A stretch of DNA of 41,938 bases from Actinomycetes bacterium (lineage in GTDB: Bacteria; Actinomycetota; Actinomycetes; Mycobacteriales; Mycobacteriaceae): NCBI GenBank assembly GCA_023432405.1, contig JAEYUQ010000009.1, positions 1 to 41,938 on the forward strand, written 5' to 3'. Made by a program: the position numbers and the translations under genes. Below the pieces are notes generated by a model. It did not search any database. It saw only the letters and a program-made list of their open reading frames with translations, and was not told the origin of the DNA. Positions 16,513 through 24,937 of the stretch are shown one piece after another; positions within the stretch are counted from its first letter, which is position 1, and every line of letters starts with the position of its first letter.

Positions 16513-17973
16513 CTAAGCGCCACTGTCATAGTCAGTGTGAGGCAGCTCTTCGGAGGCTGAAGTAGAGCGAGAGGAGGAGACGAAAGGGGACGTAGACCTT
16601 CTGGGACTGCGCTCGTATTCTGCCTGTAACTCCGCAACAGTTTTCGTTCGCCTAGCAACATCGCTGCGCTGTTTCCCTTGCTGACGTTTCCTGCGCTTGG
16701 CCTCTTTGCGCTGCTGACGATTCTTCCGTTTAATCTCCCGAGGTGTCATCTCAAGCTCGGCATCATCCTCGGTGGCTTCTCTGCCGTCCCACTCCCCATC
16801 CCGGTCGGCGTGGTCCTCAGGGTAGGGCTCCTCGTCAAAATCAGCGTCGCCCCTGGAGTAAAGCTCAGCATCACGGTTCCCCTCGTCCGCGGTGCTACGC
16901 CGAGAGGCACGGCGGGCGGAACGTCGGGAAGCGCGCTTGGTATCTGTACCTCCAAACAAGCCAAAGACACCACCGAAGCCTAGGAGAGCAATAACCCCAC
17001 CCACGATGGTCACTATCTTCAGTATCTCTTGCACTCGGCCGGGCTCGGGGAAAGTGGAGGCCACACGAAGCACCGCCGCCACGGCAGAACTTGTAGCCTC
17101 ACCATTGAAGGTAAGCACCTCCTGAGTAACATCAGGCACTGGTTGCACAGCACCGTCAGGCCCCACCGCAGCACCGTCAGGCCCCACCGCAACACCGTCA
17201 GGCCCCACCGCAACACCACTGCCAGTAGCCGCGTAATAGTCTTTGATGTTTTCCTGGACATTGGCTATCAGCCCTGTGCGCTGATCCACAAAGAAGTCTC
17301 GCTGACCGGAGTGGAATAGAGCTGCAGGCACTAAGGTCCCATCCGGCAAAGGAAGCTGAGTAGTACCAGTAGCTGAATCGTAGAGCTCAGCTACATTAGT
17401 AGGCTCAATGACCTGACGGTAGTGATACACCGTGCGCCCGGACATAGTGAGCTCTTCCACAAACTCCGCTGGCCTGGTCTGTCGGAGAGTAGAGTCGAAA
17501 ATTTCGTAGGTGGTTTTTTGGGCATCAAGGGGGAATTTGAGCCAACCGCCTTCCGCAACGACGTCGTTTGTGGGAGCTGCTAGCTGGTAGGAAACAGTGA
17601 GAGGGGATTCAAAGTCTCCTGTAAGGCGGTTCATGCGGTACGTCCACACCGTTGCTTCGTGGAGACGTTCCAAATCTGATTGCAAACCATCTCGCATTAC
17701 CGTCACACCCACACGAATGGTCACAGAATTACTGTCGGTGGGTTCTTGGATGGTTTGGTGAATTTGCTTGGTGACGCCCACCTCAGAAACCTGACCGTTT
17801 TCCAAGAAACGGGCATGGGGATCACTCAGCGTCAACGTAAGAGCATCCGTGTCCACGTTGAGCGGAAGACGGGCGTCGGTAGTGATAAACCGTGGAGCTA
17901 CCAAAGCCGCCACAACCAATGTGATCCCTAACCCAAGAAAGAGGGCTGAGAAAATGCGAGGCTTTGGCAACAT
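16513..17973 (-). CDS. PorA-family (DUF3068) membrane protein
   Basis: A 486-residue protein of the DUF3068 / 'porin PorA family' type found in mycolic-acid bacteria. An N-terminal membrane segment lies at about 9-30 (FLGLGITLVVAALVAP), followed by a large extracytoplasmic domain, a second membrane segment at about 316-340 (IVTIVGGVIALLGFGGVFG) and a 140-residue highly charged cytoplasmic tail rich in Arg and acidic residues. Just before the second segment a 7-residue unit, VAVGPDG, is repeated. The family name does not prove pore activity; a role in the cell envelope is inferred. Next on the strand is rpoB, with its own promoter. Confidence 0.8.
   Translation of the reverse strand: MLPKPRIFSALFLGLGITLVVAALVAPRFITTDARLPLNVDTDALTLTLSDPHARFLENGQVSEVGVTKQIHQTIQEPTDSNSVTIRVGVTVMRDGLQSDLERLHEATVWTYRMNRLTGDFESPLTVSYQLAAPTNDVVAEGGWLKFPLDAQKTTYEIFDSTLRQTRPAEFVEELTMSGRTVYHYRQVIEPTNVAELYDSATGTTQLPLPDGTLVPAALFHSGQRDFFVDQRTGLIANVQENIKDYYAATGSGVAVGPDGVAVGPDGAAVGPDGAVQPVPDVTQEVLTFNGEATSSAVAAVLRVASTFPEPGRVQEILKIVTIVGGVIALLGFGGVFGLFGGTDTKRASRRSARRASRRSTADEGNRDAELYSRGDADFDEEPYPEDHADRDGEWDGREATEDDAELEMTPREIKRKNRQQRKEAKRRKRQQGKQRSDVARRTKTVAELQAEYERSPRRSTSPFVSSSRSTSASEELPHTDYDSGA
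17151..17213 (-). repeat. Three 21-bp in-frame repeats in the PorA-like gene
   Basis: Units 17151-17171, 17172-17192 and 17193-17213 are identical except for one base. They encode repeats of the form GPDG(V/A)AV. Near-perfect identity points to recent expansion and likely length variation between strains. Confidence 0.9.
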
Positions 17974-18004
17974 GGTTACGTAGTGTAGCGGCTGGGAGGG
18001 TTCT

Positions 18005-18052
18005 GCTGAGAATTCCCTCTGGCGAGTATTCCTTGCTTGTTAGAATTCCCGC
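18005..18052 (-). repeat. Imperfect tandem repeat across a stop codon
   Basis: Three units of 15-17 bases share a GAATTCT/GAATACT core, at about 18052-18036, 18035-18021 and 18020-18005 on the minus strand. The stop TAA of the adjoining membrane protein gene (18042-18040) lies in the first unit. Confidence 0.45.
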
Positions 18053-18786
18053 TCGCGGCGATGGCGCATGACCAACAAGAGGAAGAATCCCAGAATGAGG
18101 ATAACTGCTGCAGCTGTGATAATTCCGATGAGCAGTTTCTTGCGGTTACTCACCTGAGTGCGTCGCGCTTCCTCCTGCGCTTTCTTCTCTGAGGAGGCTG
18201 CAGCCGCAGAGGACTGGCTGGCGAGAGCCTCGGAGGACGCCTTTGCAAGCTGCGCATCCACCTCTTGCTTCATCTGGAACCCCTCGATGCGCGCCAAGAT
18301 AGCTTCTTGACTCTTCATCAAGGCATCAATTGAGGCAGACTCTGACGATGAGGAACTTGAGCTCCGCGAAGCAGAGGGAAGGCCAGGAACACCAGGGGAC
18401 TTCGGCAAACCGGGGGCTGTGGTGAAAGCCGCCGTCTCACGGGAGGCAGACCCGGAGGGAGCCGTGGTTCTGCTGGTTTGACTGTTGCTATTGTTCGAGG
18501 AACCCTGGTTGGCGTTGTTCTCAGGTGCCGGTGCAGGGGCAGGAGCATTCTCCTCGGGAGCTGGCTCAGGAGCTGGCTCTGGGGCAGGAGCAGGTTCTCC
18601 CTCCGGAGGCAGCGTAATAGTGGAAATCACCACTGCCCCCTCGGGGATGGGATCACCAGGAGCAAGAGTGATGATGGGCCCCTCTTCCTCCTGGGCGTTA
18701 GCCACCCCTACGGGAAGAGTCAGGGAAGTCAGCGCGCTCAGTGCTACCCCGGCTGCCGCCACTACTAGTCGAAAACGAGGTTTCAT
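18040..18786 (-). CDS. Secreted Pro/Ser-rich protein with C-terminal membrane anchor
   Basis: A 248-residue surface protein of unknown function. It has a signal peptide with a likely cleavage after ANA (residue 31), a short conserved-looking segment (ITLAPGDPIPEGAVVISTIT), a low-complexity stretch of PAPEPAPE and Asn/Ser runs at about 65-160, a helical region, then a membrane segment at about 216-240 (LLIGIITAAAVILILGFFLL) and the basic tail RHRREREF. The layout is that of a wall-spanning anchored protein, although no LPxTG motif is present. It sits 66 bases upstream of the PorA-like gene on the same strand and may share its transcript. I do not recognise a family. Confidence 0.75.
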   Translation of the reverse strand: MKPRFRLVVAAAGVALSALTSLTLPVGVANAQEEEGPIITLAPGDPIPEGAVVISTITLPPEGEPAPAPEPAPEPAPEENAPAPAPAPENNANQGSSNNSNSQTSRTTAPSGSASRETAAFTTAPGLPKSPGVPGLPSASRSSSSSSSESASIDALMKSQEAILARIEGFQMKQEVDAQLAKASSEALASQSSAAAASSEKKAQEEARRTQVSNRKKLLIGIITAAAVILILGFFLLLVMRHRREREF

Positions 18787-18989
18787 TTACGGTACCTTTC
18801 CTAGAGCGCGTGACTCTTTGTTGTCTACTCGGTTATCACTACTCGGAGAACAGCATTGCAGACTAATCTCGCTAATGCCATTCAGCCACAGAGGTCACAT
18901 TAATTAACAATTGACGTTTTATTCTACGACACGCTCTGAATTTCTAGGAAGTTTGTTGGAAAATTCCCCACCCGAGGGGAGGAAAGCAT

Positions 18990-19021
18990 AAAAAATGCTC
19001 ACCACACATACGTGGTGAGCA
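18990..19021 (-). terminator. Rho-independent terminator of rplJ-rplL
   Basis: A perfect 10-bp stem (18996-19005 / 19012-19021) with a 6-base loop is followed on the minus strand by six T (18995-18990). It lies about 30 bases after the rplL stop. Confidence 0.93.
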
Positions 19022-19052
19022 GTACGCAGGAGACCTGCGATGAGGATTAGTC

Positions 19053-19439
19053 CTACTTGAGGGAGACCTTGGCGCCAGCCTCTTCCAGCTTGGCCTTGGC
19101 AGCCTCAGCGTCATCCTTGCTGGCAGCCTCAAGAATAGCCTTAGGAGCAGACTCAACGAGCTCCTTGGCTTCCTTCAGACCCAGGCCGGAGACGATCTCA
19201 CGGACAGCCTTAATAACACCGATCTTCTTGGCTCCGGCGTCTTCCAGAACGACGTCAAACTCGGTCTTCTCTTCATCAGCGGCAGCGGCGCCAGGAGCAG
19301 CAGCGGCAGCAACAGCAGCAACCGGAGCAGCAGCGGTAACGTCGAAGACCTCTTCAAATTCCTTCACGAACTCAGAGAGCTCCAGAAGGGTCATTTCCTT
19401 GAAAGCCTCAATGAGCTCGTCCTTGGTGAGCTTAGCCAT
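19053..19439 (-). CDS. rplL: 50S ribosomal protein L7/L12
   Basis: L7/L12 forms the mobile stalk that recruits translation GTPases. The 128-residue protein begins MAKLTKDELIEAFKEMTLLE, has an Ala/Pro-rich hinge at about 38-55, and the C-terminal domain with KKIGVIKAVREIVSGLGLKE. The start at 19439 is chosen because AAAGGA lies 7 bases upstream; an in-frame upstream extension (to 19472) has no homology. It follows rplJ after about 105 bases and is closed by a strong terminator. Confidence 0.98.
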   Translation of the reverse strand: MAKLTKDELIEAFKEMTLLELSEFVKEFEEVFDVTAAAPVAAVAAAAAPGAAAADEEKTEFDVVLEDAGAKKIGVIKAVREIVSGLGLKEAKELVESAPKAILEAASKDDAEAAKAKLEEAGAKVSLK

Positions 19440-19544
19440 GATGGCATCCTTTCTGTGGTGGTGCTGCAACACTACTGTCCAGCACCAAATTTGTTCTTAT
19501 ATCTATCAAAATGGTGTGTACTACTACCACAGTAGGACGCAGAA

Positions 19545-20063
19545 TTACTCTGCTTCCTTCTTCTCCTGCAGAGCAACCGCCAAACGAGCGGCCTTGGTAG
19601 CAGGAGCGTTGAACAATGCGGCAGCCTTTGCCAAGGAGCCCTTCATGGCACCAGCCAGCTTGGCCAGAGTGGTCTCGCGATTATCAAGCTCAGCGACAGC
19701 CTTCACGTCATCAGCGCTGAGAGCTTTACCGTCCAGGTAACCGCCCTTGAGCACAAACAACTTGTTTTCGTCAGCAAACTTCTTCATCACCTTAGCCGCG
19801 TCCACAATCTCGCCTTTCACAAAGGCAACGGCTGTGGGGCCGGTGAGGAGATCATCGAGACCTTCAATGCCAGCGTCTTGTGCTGCCAGCTTCAGAAGGG
19901 TGTTCTTGGCGACGGAGTATTGGACATCGAAGCCAAGCTTGTCACGCAGATCAGCAAGCTGCCCCACGGTAAGCCCGCGGTACTCAGTGATCACCAAGCT
20001 ATCTGCTTCCGCCATGCGGACTTTCAAGTCTTCCAGAGAAGCAACATTCTTCGGGTTGGCCAT
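19545..20063 (-). CDS. rplJ: 50S ribosomal protein L10
   Basis: L10 is the base of the ribosomal stalk and binds L7/L12 dimers through its C-terminal helix. The 172-residue protein begins MANPKNVASLEDLKVRMAEA and contains VITEYRGLTVGQLADLRDKL and VAKNTLLKLAAQ. It is the first gene of rplJ-rplL and is preceded by a leader of about 365 nt with a terminator-like hairpin, in line with autogenous control by the L10-L12 complex known in other bacteria. Confidence 0.98.
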   Translation of the reverse strand: MANPKNVASLEDLKVRMAEADSLVITEYRGLTVGQLADLRDKLGFDVQYSVAKNTLLKLAAQDAGIEGLDDLLTGPTAVAFVKGEIVDAAKVMKKFADENKLFVLKGGYLDGKALSADDVKAVAELDNRETTLAKLAGAMKGSLAKAAALFNAPATKAARLAVALQEKKEAE

Positions 20064-20429
20064 TACTTCGCCTCCTTCCTCTTGTCTGTATTTGATCCGC
20101 CGAGGCTTCCCCTTTGGAGATAAGCCAGCCAGGCCTTACTTCACCACGCGAGGTTGCGGTGTGCGAATGAACACGATGCAAGGTTGCACCAGGTGAGTTG
20201 CACAACAATCCTGCGGCGGGAAGTGAGACTGGTGAAGCACCCCATAAAGAAAGCCCCGTGCAGAAGCACAGGGCACAATCTCTCACCACAACGGCGAGGT
20301 TTTGGCTCAAAGTGTCTCCTGCGTGGGCCGTTCATCGTCACAACACAGGAAATGTGTGATGATAAACCTTCGATCTGCCAGGCAGATGACCGACGGTCTT
20401 GGGTGAAACTTGAACTCAATCAAACTTCG
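20064..20429 (-). ncRNA. rplJ leader (candidate L10 leader)
   Basis: This region has no gene and would be the 5' leader of rplJ-rplL if the promoter at 20436-20464 is used. Position and length fit the L10 leader, an RNA element bound by L10(L12) in many bacteria. The terminator-like hairpin at 20246-20274 lies within it. I infer the class from context; I did not fold the full element. Confidence 0.5.
20246..20274 (-). terminator. Terminator-like attenuator in the rplJ leader
   Basis: On the minus strand a 9-bp stem with one G-U pair (20274-20266 / 20261-20253) and a 4-base loop is followed by TTTCTTT (20252-20246). It lies about 180 nt before rplJ and about 155 nt after the predicted transcription start, the position expected of an attenuator. 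Confidence 0.65.
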
Positions 20430-20435
20430 TTGGCG

Positions 20436-20464
20436 AGCATAGTTGCAGTAATAAGGAAGTACAA
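20436..20464 (-). promoter_or_regulatory. Candidate rplJ-rplL promoter
   Basis: TTGTAC (20464-20459) and TATGCT (20441-20436) on the minus strand are separated by exactly 17 bases, a good sigma-70-type match. The start would be near 20429. Confidence 0.6.
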
Positions 20465-20523
20465 ATCAGGCGCACGCTGCGAGGGAACTCCTAGACACTG
20501 ATGCAGGGCGAAGAAAAACCTCA

Positions 20524-20558
20524 GAAAGCTTACGAGAAAGCTTACGAATCGGGATAAT
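20524..20558 (+). promoter_or_regulatory. Candidate PTS promoter with a 12-bp tandem operator-like repeat
   Basis: GAAAGCTTACGA is repeated exactly in tandem (20524-20535 and 20536-20547). The -35-like TTACGA (20530-20535) ends the first copy and GATAAT (20553-20558) follows after 17 bases. The repeat overlaps the -35 and spacer, where a sugar-responsive regulator could bind. Confidence 0.4.
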
Positions 20559-20630
20559 TCCAGGCACACTAGAGTCACATTGGAACAGAAACCCCATTGT
20601 TGACAGTAACTGACATAAAGGAGAATGCCC

Positions 20631-22814
20631 ATGAGCAATGAGCTGCACGTGGTGGCACCGCTATCGGGTGAAATCATTGACATTACCCACGTGCCAGATC
20701 CCGTGTTTTCGCAAAAGACTATGGGTGAGGGATTTGGGGTAGCTAACCCCACGTCGGATGAGATTGTGGTGCCTGTGAGTGGCACCGTAGTGCTCATTGC
20801 CAAAACTGGACACGCCATTGGAATTACCGCCGATAACGGACTTCAATTCGTTCTCCACCTGGGGATTGACACCGTAGAGCTCAACGGCGAACCCTTCACA
20901 CTCTTCGTGGAGAAGGGGCAAACCGTCAAGGCGGGCGACCCGCTAGGCACCATGAACCGTGCGGCAATTGAAAATGCCGGGAAGAATGTCACCAGCGTTC
21001 TGGCTATCACCAATTCACGCCGGAAACTGGGCACCCTCAAGGTTTTCACGGGCGTCGCAAAGGCAGGAGAACAAGCGGCTGTGGCGCGTCCTGTCCTTCA
21101 AGACGCGCCAGAGAATTCTCCCGTGGTGACCCTCCAACCTTGGCCTCAGCGGGACTCTCACTCTAATGACAATGGCACGGCAGGAGCTTTCCGTGGGGGT
21201 GCGGGAACGGGTAGCGGAGATGGTGAGTCTGCTGGGGCTCTCCAAGACGCGAGCCAGACGCCGAGCAGCACAGCAAGTCACGCAATCCAGCACAGGGCAT
21301 CCCACGCAGCTCAGGCAACAGTTGATCCTTCCACTCTGGGGCCGTATGGTCCGCTGGCTCAAGACATCATCACTGCGGTAGGGGGTCTTTCCAATATCAC
21401 CTCAGTGACTCACTGCATCACACGCCTGCGCTTCTACCTGGATCAAGATTCCCTCGCTGATGACGCCGCTATCAAAAACATGGATCATGTCCTCGACGTC
21501 ATCAAAGCTGGCGGCCAGTATCAGGTGGTCATTGGCCCAGAAGTAGAGGATGTGTATCCCGCTGTGGAGAAGCTGGTCGGCACCAGGGCCGCCGGTGAGG
21601 TACCGGCAGACGAGGGCGTCGCAAAGGAAAAGCCGGAAGGAGTGTGGGGGTGGTTCAAGTGGGGATTCTCCTCATTAATTGGCGTTATCACCGGATCAAT
21701 GATCCCCGTCATTGGACTGCTAGCAGCCTCCGGCATGATCAAAGGTGTTCTCTCGTTGCTGACCACCTTTGAACTCATCACCACCGAGTCCAACACCTAC
21801 GCCCTCATCAATGCCATGAGCGACGCCGTGTTCTTCTTCCTCCCCATTTTTGTGGGCTTCACGGCAGCGCGGCGCCTGGGAGCAAACCAGGTCATCGTGG
21901 CGATTATCGGCGGAGTACTGTGCTACCCCACCCTGATAGAGATGTCCAGCGCAGAGCCCACCACAACTTTCCTGGGCATTGGTTTGAACTCCGATTTCTT
22001 CGGCATCCCCTTCTACATGGCCAGCTACTCCTACTCAATTTTCCCAATGATTGTGGCGGCCTGGCTGGCCAGCGTGATTGAGCCGAAACTCAAGCAGTGG
22101 ATTCCTGCAACCATCCGCATGATTTTCATGCCACTCATTGAGGTTGTGGTGATTTCCCTCATTATTCTGCTGGTGCTTGGCCCTGTGGTGATGTTCATCT
22201 CTGGCGGTATTGCCTCCGGAATCCAGGGCATCTACAACCTCTCCCCCACCATTGCGGGGCTTGTGATTGGCGGTTTCTACCAGTGCCTCGTGATCTTCGG
22301 ATTACACTGGGCCGTGATTCCGCTAGTGGCACAGGATATTTCCGTGAATGGACACTCCTATCTTAACGCCATTATTTCCGCCACTATGGTGGCTCAGGGT
22401 GGCGCCGTCCTAGCGGTGTTCTTCAAGTCCAAACTGTTGAAGATCAAAGAACTGTCTGGATCTGCCGCCATTGCTGCGTTCTGCGGAATTACCGAACCAG
22501 CCATGTACGGTATCAACCTCAAGTACGGTCGCACCTTCATCATGGCGTCCATCGGAGGTGCGGTGGGCGGTCTTCTCACCGGAGTTTTGGCCGTCAATAT
22601 GTGGGGATTTACAGGATCGCTCATCGGCTTCATGTCCTTCGTGAACCCAGAAGGGCTGGACTTCAGCTTCTGGGGATTCTGGATAGCATCCCTTGCAGCC
22701 ATTGTTGTGTCCTTCACTCTCACCTGGTTCTTCGGCTTTAAAGACGCCGATGTGGACCATGAGCGCGTGGTGGAGAAAGTTCGGCTGGGCAATAGGGAGC
22801 CTGTGGTGAAGTAG
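20631..22814 (+). CDS. PTS sugar permease, EIIA-EIIB-EIIC fusion (glucose/glucoside superfamily)
   Basis: A 727-residue phosphotransferase permease that imports and phosphorylates a sugar. Domains run EIIA (about 1-140) with the phospho-acceptor H76 in VLHLGIDTVEL, a Pro/Ser/His-rich linker, EIIB (about 235-320) with the phospho-cysteine C262 in THCITRLRF, then the membrane domain EIIC (about 335-710) with GITEPAMYGINLKYG. This EIIC motif is of the sucrose/trehalose/beta-glucoside group; the exact sugar cannot be read. A-B-C order differs from the common B-C-A. The start at 20631 has AAAGGAG seven bases upstream; the ATG at 20625 overlaps that spacing. No sugar hydrolase or antiterminator is adjacent. 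It is divergent from rplJ and convergent with the AMP ligase. Confidence 0.9.
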   Translation: MSNELHVVAPLSGEIIDITHVPDPVFSQKTMGEGFGVANPTSDEIVVPVSGTVVLIAKTGHAIGITADNGLQFVLHLGIDTVELNGEPFTLFVEKGQTVKAGDPLGTMNRAAIENAGKNVTSVLAITNSRRKLGTLKVFTGVAKAGEQAAVARPVLQDAPENSPVVTLQPWPQRDSHSNDNGTAGAFRGGAGTGSGDGESAGALQDASQTPSSTASHAIQHRASHAAQATVDPSTLGPYGPLAQDIITAVGGLSNITSVTHCITRLRFYLDQDSLADDAAIKNMDHVLDVIKAGGQYQVVIGPEVEDVYPAVEKLVGTRAAGEVPADEGVAKEKPEGVWGWFKWGFSSLIGVITGSMIPVIGLLAASGMIKGVLSLLTTFELITTESNTYALINAMSDAVFFFLPIFVGFTAARRLGANQVIVAIIGGVLCYPTLIEMSSAEPTTTFLGIGLNSDFFGIPFYMASYSYSIFPMIVAAWLASVIEPKLKQWIPATIRMIFMPLIEVVVISLIILLVLGPVVMFISGGIASGIQGIYNLSPTIAGLVIGGFYQCLVIFGLHWAVIPLVAQDISVNGHSYLNAIISATMVAQGGAVLAVFFKSKLLKIKELSGSAAIAAFCGITEPAMYGINLKYGRTFIMASIGGAVGGLLTGVLAVNMWGFTGSLIGFMSFVNPEGLDFSFWGFWIASLAAIVVSFTLTWFFGFKDADVDHERVVEKVRLGNREPVVK

Positions 22815-22860
22815 GAGCCTCCTGAGCTCCCCCACCAGGAGTACTAGCCAACACAAAGAA

Positions 22861-22888
22861 GCAGCCTGCACCAAAAGCTGCAGGCTGC
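22861..22888 (-). terminator. Terminator between the convergent PTS and AMP-ligase genes
   Basis: A perfect 10-bp stem (22861-22870 / 22879-22888) with an 8-base loop. On the minus strand it is followed by TTCTTTGTG, so it mainly serves the AMP-ligase gene, whose stop is 17 bases away; it may work in both directions. Confidence 0.75.
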
Positions 22889-22905
22889 CAGAGCTCTAGA
22901 GAAAC

Positions 22906-24678
22906 CTAAGAACCGATACTCCGGGAAGAGCTAGCGGGCTTATAGGCCTTGGCCTCTTCATCTTGCGGCTGGAAGCGATCCCATTGGGGCAAAACGTTAT
23001 GAATCACCTTGCCAATGGAGGTCCGCTCAAAATCGTTAACAAAAATAACGTCCGACGGGGCTGCCGGAGCAATCATCCGGTTAGCCACCCACTTCTTCAC
23101 ATCATCTGCGGTGAGATTCTGAGCTGCTTCATCGTTACTGCGCTTGACCCAGGCAACGGGCGTGGTATTCAGAGTCTTGGAACGGTCAGCATCCACAAAG
23201 GCTTCTTCTACACCCGGTAGGGACAGAATCGTGTCTTCCACTGCATTGAGGTGGATATTTTCCCCACCGTTAATAATCATGCTGTCACCACGGCCAAGGA
23301 TGTGGAGAACCCCCTCATCATCCATGAATCCGCAGTCCCCTGAGGAAAGCATCCCGAACTTGGTGGACACATCAATGCTGCCATCATCCGTAGCAAAACC
23401 CAGGGCAGATAGCGGGTGGATACCATAAATGGTGCCCCGCTCATTGGGCTCTGTAGGCGTACCGTCCTCTCGCAAAACCTTGATGGAGGTTCCACGCAGA
23501 GGACGCCCAGCAATGTAGGGATCTTTCGCTAAATCTTGCCCTGTGGCAATAGCCAGCTGGTTAAGTTCCGTTGAACCGTAGAGGCTATAGATGGAGTCTT
23601 CACCGAAATGCTTGAGAGCATGGCTGATCAGGTTGCTAGGCCAGGCATTACCAGCGGTAATAATCCAGTCCATCTTTGGCAGTTGGATGTTGTTCTGTTC
23701 CGCATACTCCACGATGTACTTGATAAATATCGGGGAGGTAACAAGCGCCTTGGCATTGTACTTGGAGAGATCCTCCACAACCTGCTCAGTGTTGAACTCC
23801 CGGTGGCACACCAGAGTACAGCGCAACGCTGAGGCAATCATGGTCATGCCCCAACCCCAAGCGTGGAATTGCTTAGCTGGGAAGCAGATAGTAATTTCGC
23901 TCTCCCAGGGAATCTTCTCCAAAACACCTGCAGCAACAACGGGATTCTTCGGCTGGGGGACAATGATGGCCTTGGGGTCAGCCGTGGTACCCGAACTCAT
24001 AATCACGATGTTGGATTGCTTGGGGATGAAGTCAAACTCCTCCTTCCCCACGGGAGCAGCCTTAGCCATGACATCATGAATTGAATAGACTCCCGCTGTG
24101 CGGAATTCCTCGCGCTGTTCATCAGAAATGGGCTCATTAACCAGAATTTGAAGATCCTCCTGAACACCTGCCTCGAGGAGGTTAGGAACATACTCAGGGT
24201 CGGAGATGAGAACGCGGCACTTCACCTTCCGAAGGGAGCTGCGCACAGAAACGGCACCCGCCAGTGCGTTGAGAAGCACCATGCGCCAGCCCACATATCC
24301 CTGGGCGGTCTGAGGAATAATCATTCCCCGCCCGTTCGAGGCAAGATAAGCCACGGTGGATTTATTGGTGATTCCGTACACACGCTGCAAGCCTGAGGCC
24401 AGGCGGCGTGACTGTTCCCGGACATCGTTATAGGTCAGGGTGCCGAAGTCGTCGATAATAAAGGGGCGGTCAGGCACCACCAGACATGCACGTTCCACCT
24501 GGCCAGCAAAGGTGGTGCGGTATTGGATGAAAACTTTGAGGAGTTTTACAAACCCGGTAATTCCTTTGAAAGCTATCACCTTGCGGCGCAGGAAAATGGG
24601 AATTGCCTTGATAGTTTGTACGAACTCCGACCAGGGGGTACGGGCATCGCGTTTGTTCGGGAACAGTTCAGTCCGCAT
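22906..24678 (-). CDS. Acyl-CoA synthetase-like AMP-dependent ligase
   Basis: A 590-residue member of the ANL superfamily, which activates carboxylic acids as acyl-adenylates, usually to acyl-CoA. The phosphate loop reads MSSGTTADPKA (about 226-236), followed by YGSTELNQLA, the hinge GRGDSMIINGGENI and the C-terminal catalytic lysine in TSIGKVIHNVL (about 556). The ATG at 24678 is chosen because GAAGG lies about 9 bases upstream; the longer frame to 24855 reads through the rplA terminator region. The N-terminal 70 residues resemble fatty-acid ligases of the FadD type. No acyl-carrier or polyketide gene is adjacent, so the substrate is unknown. It lies between rplA and the PTS gene, splitting rplKA from rplJL. 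Confidence 0.85.
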   Translation of the reverse strand: MRTELFPNKRDARTPWSEFVQTIKAIPIFLRRKVIAFKGITGFVKLLKVFIQYRTTFAGQVERACLVVPDRPFIIDDFGTLTYNDVREQSRRLASGLQRVYGITNKSTVAYLASNGRGMIIPQTAQGYVGWRMVLLNALAGAVSVRSSLRKVKCRVLISDPEYVPNLLEAGVQEDLQILVNEPISDEQREEFRTAGVYSIHDVMAKAAPVGKEEFDFIPKQSNIVIMSSGTTADPKAIIVPQPKNPVVAAGVLEKIPWESEITICFPAKQFHAWGWGMTMIASALRCTLVCHREFNTEQVVEDLSKYNAKALVTSPIFIKYIVEYAEQNNIQLPKMDWIITAGNAWPSNLISHALKHFGEDSIYSLYGSTELNQLAIATGQDLAKDPYIAGRPLRGTSIKVLREDGTPTEPNERGTIYGIHPLSALGFATDDGSIDVSTKFGMLSSGDCGFMDDEGVLHILGRGDSMIINGGENIHLNAVEDTILSLPGVEEAFVDADRSKTLNTTPVAWVKRSNDEAAQNLTADDVKKWVANRMIAPAAPSDVIFVNDFERTSIGKVIHNVLPQWDRFQPQDEEAKAYKPASSSRSIGS

Positions 24679-24814
24679 ACAGAAAAACCTTCGCCTATCT
24701 CGTTTGAACAATGTAGTTAAGACAATGCTTCGATATCTTCTGTCCTGACTTGTCCCACTGCAGTCCGCCAAAAGACACCCACGCCCGACAGGCGTAGTTT
24801 GAATGACACCGAAA

Positions 24815-24844
24815 ACAAAAAACGAACTCTCTAGAAGAAGAGAG
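24815..24844 (-). terminator. Terminator downstream of rplK-rplA
   Basis: CTCTCT/AGAGAG stem (24844-24839 / 24832-24827) with a 6-base loop, followed on the minus strand by TTCG and a run of T (to 24815). It lies about 95 bases after rplA. Confidence 0.75.
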
Positions 24845-24937
24845 CCATCACCCATATCGGATGATAGCCCTCAGGTGTTACACATCACCGTCTCCTCGGT
24901 TGCAGAGAGTGGTGTGTGAGAAACACTGTGAAGCTCT

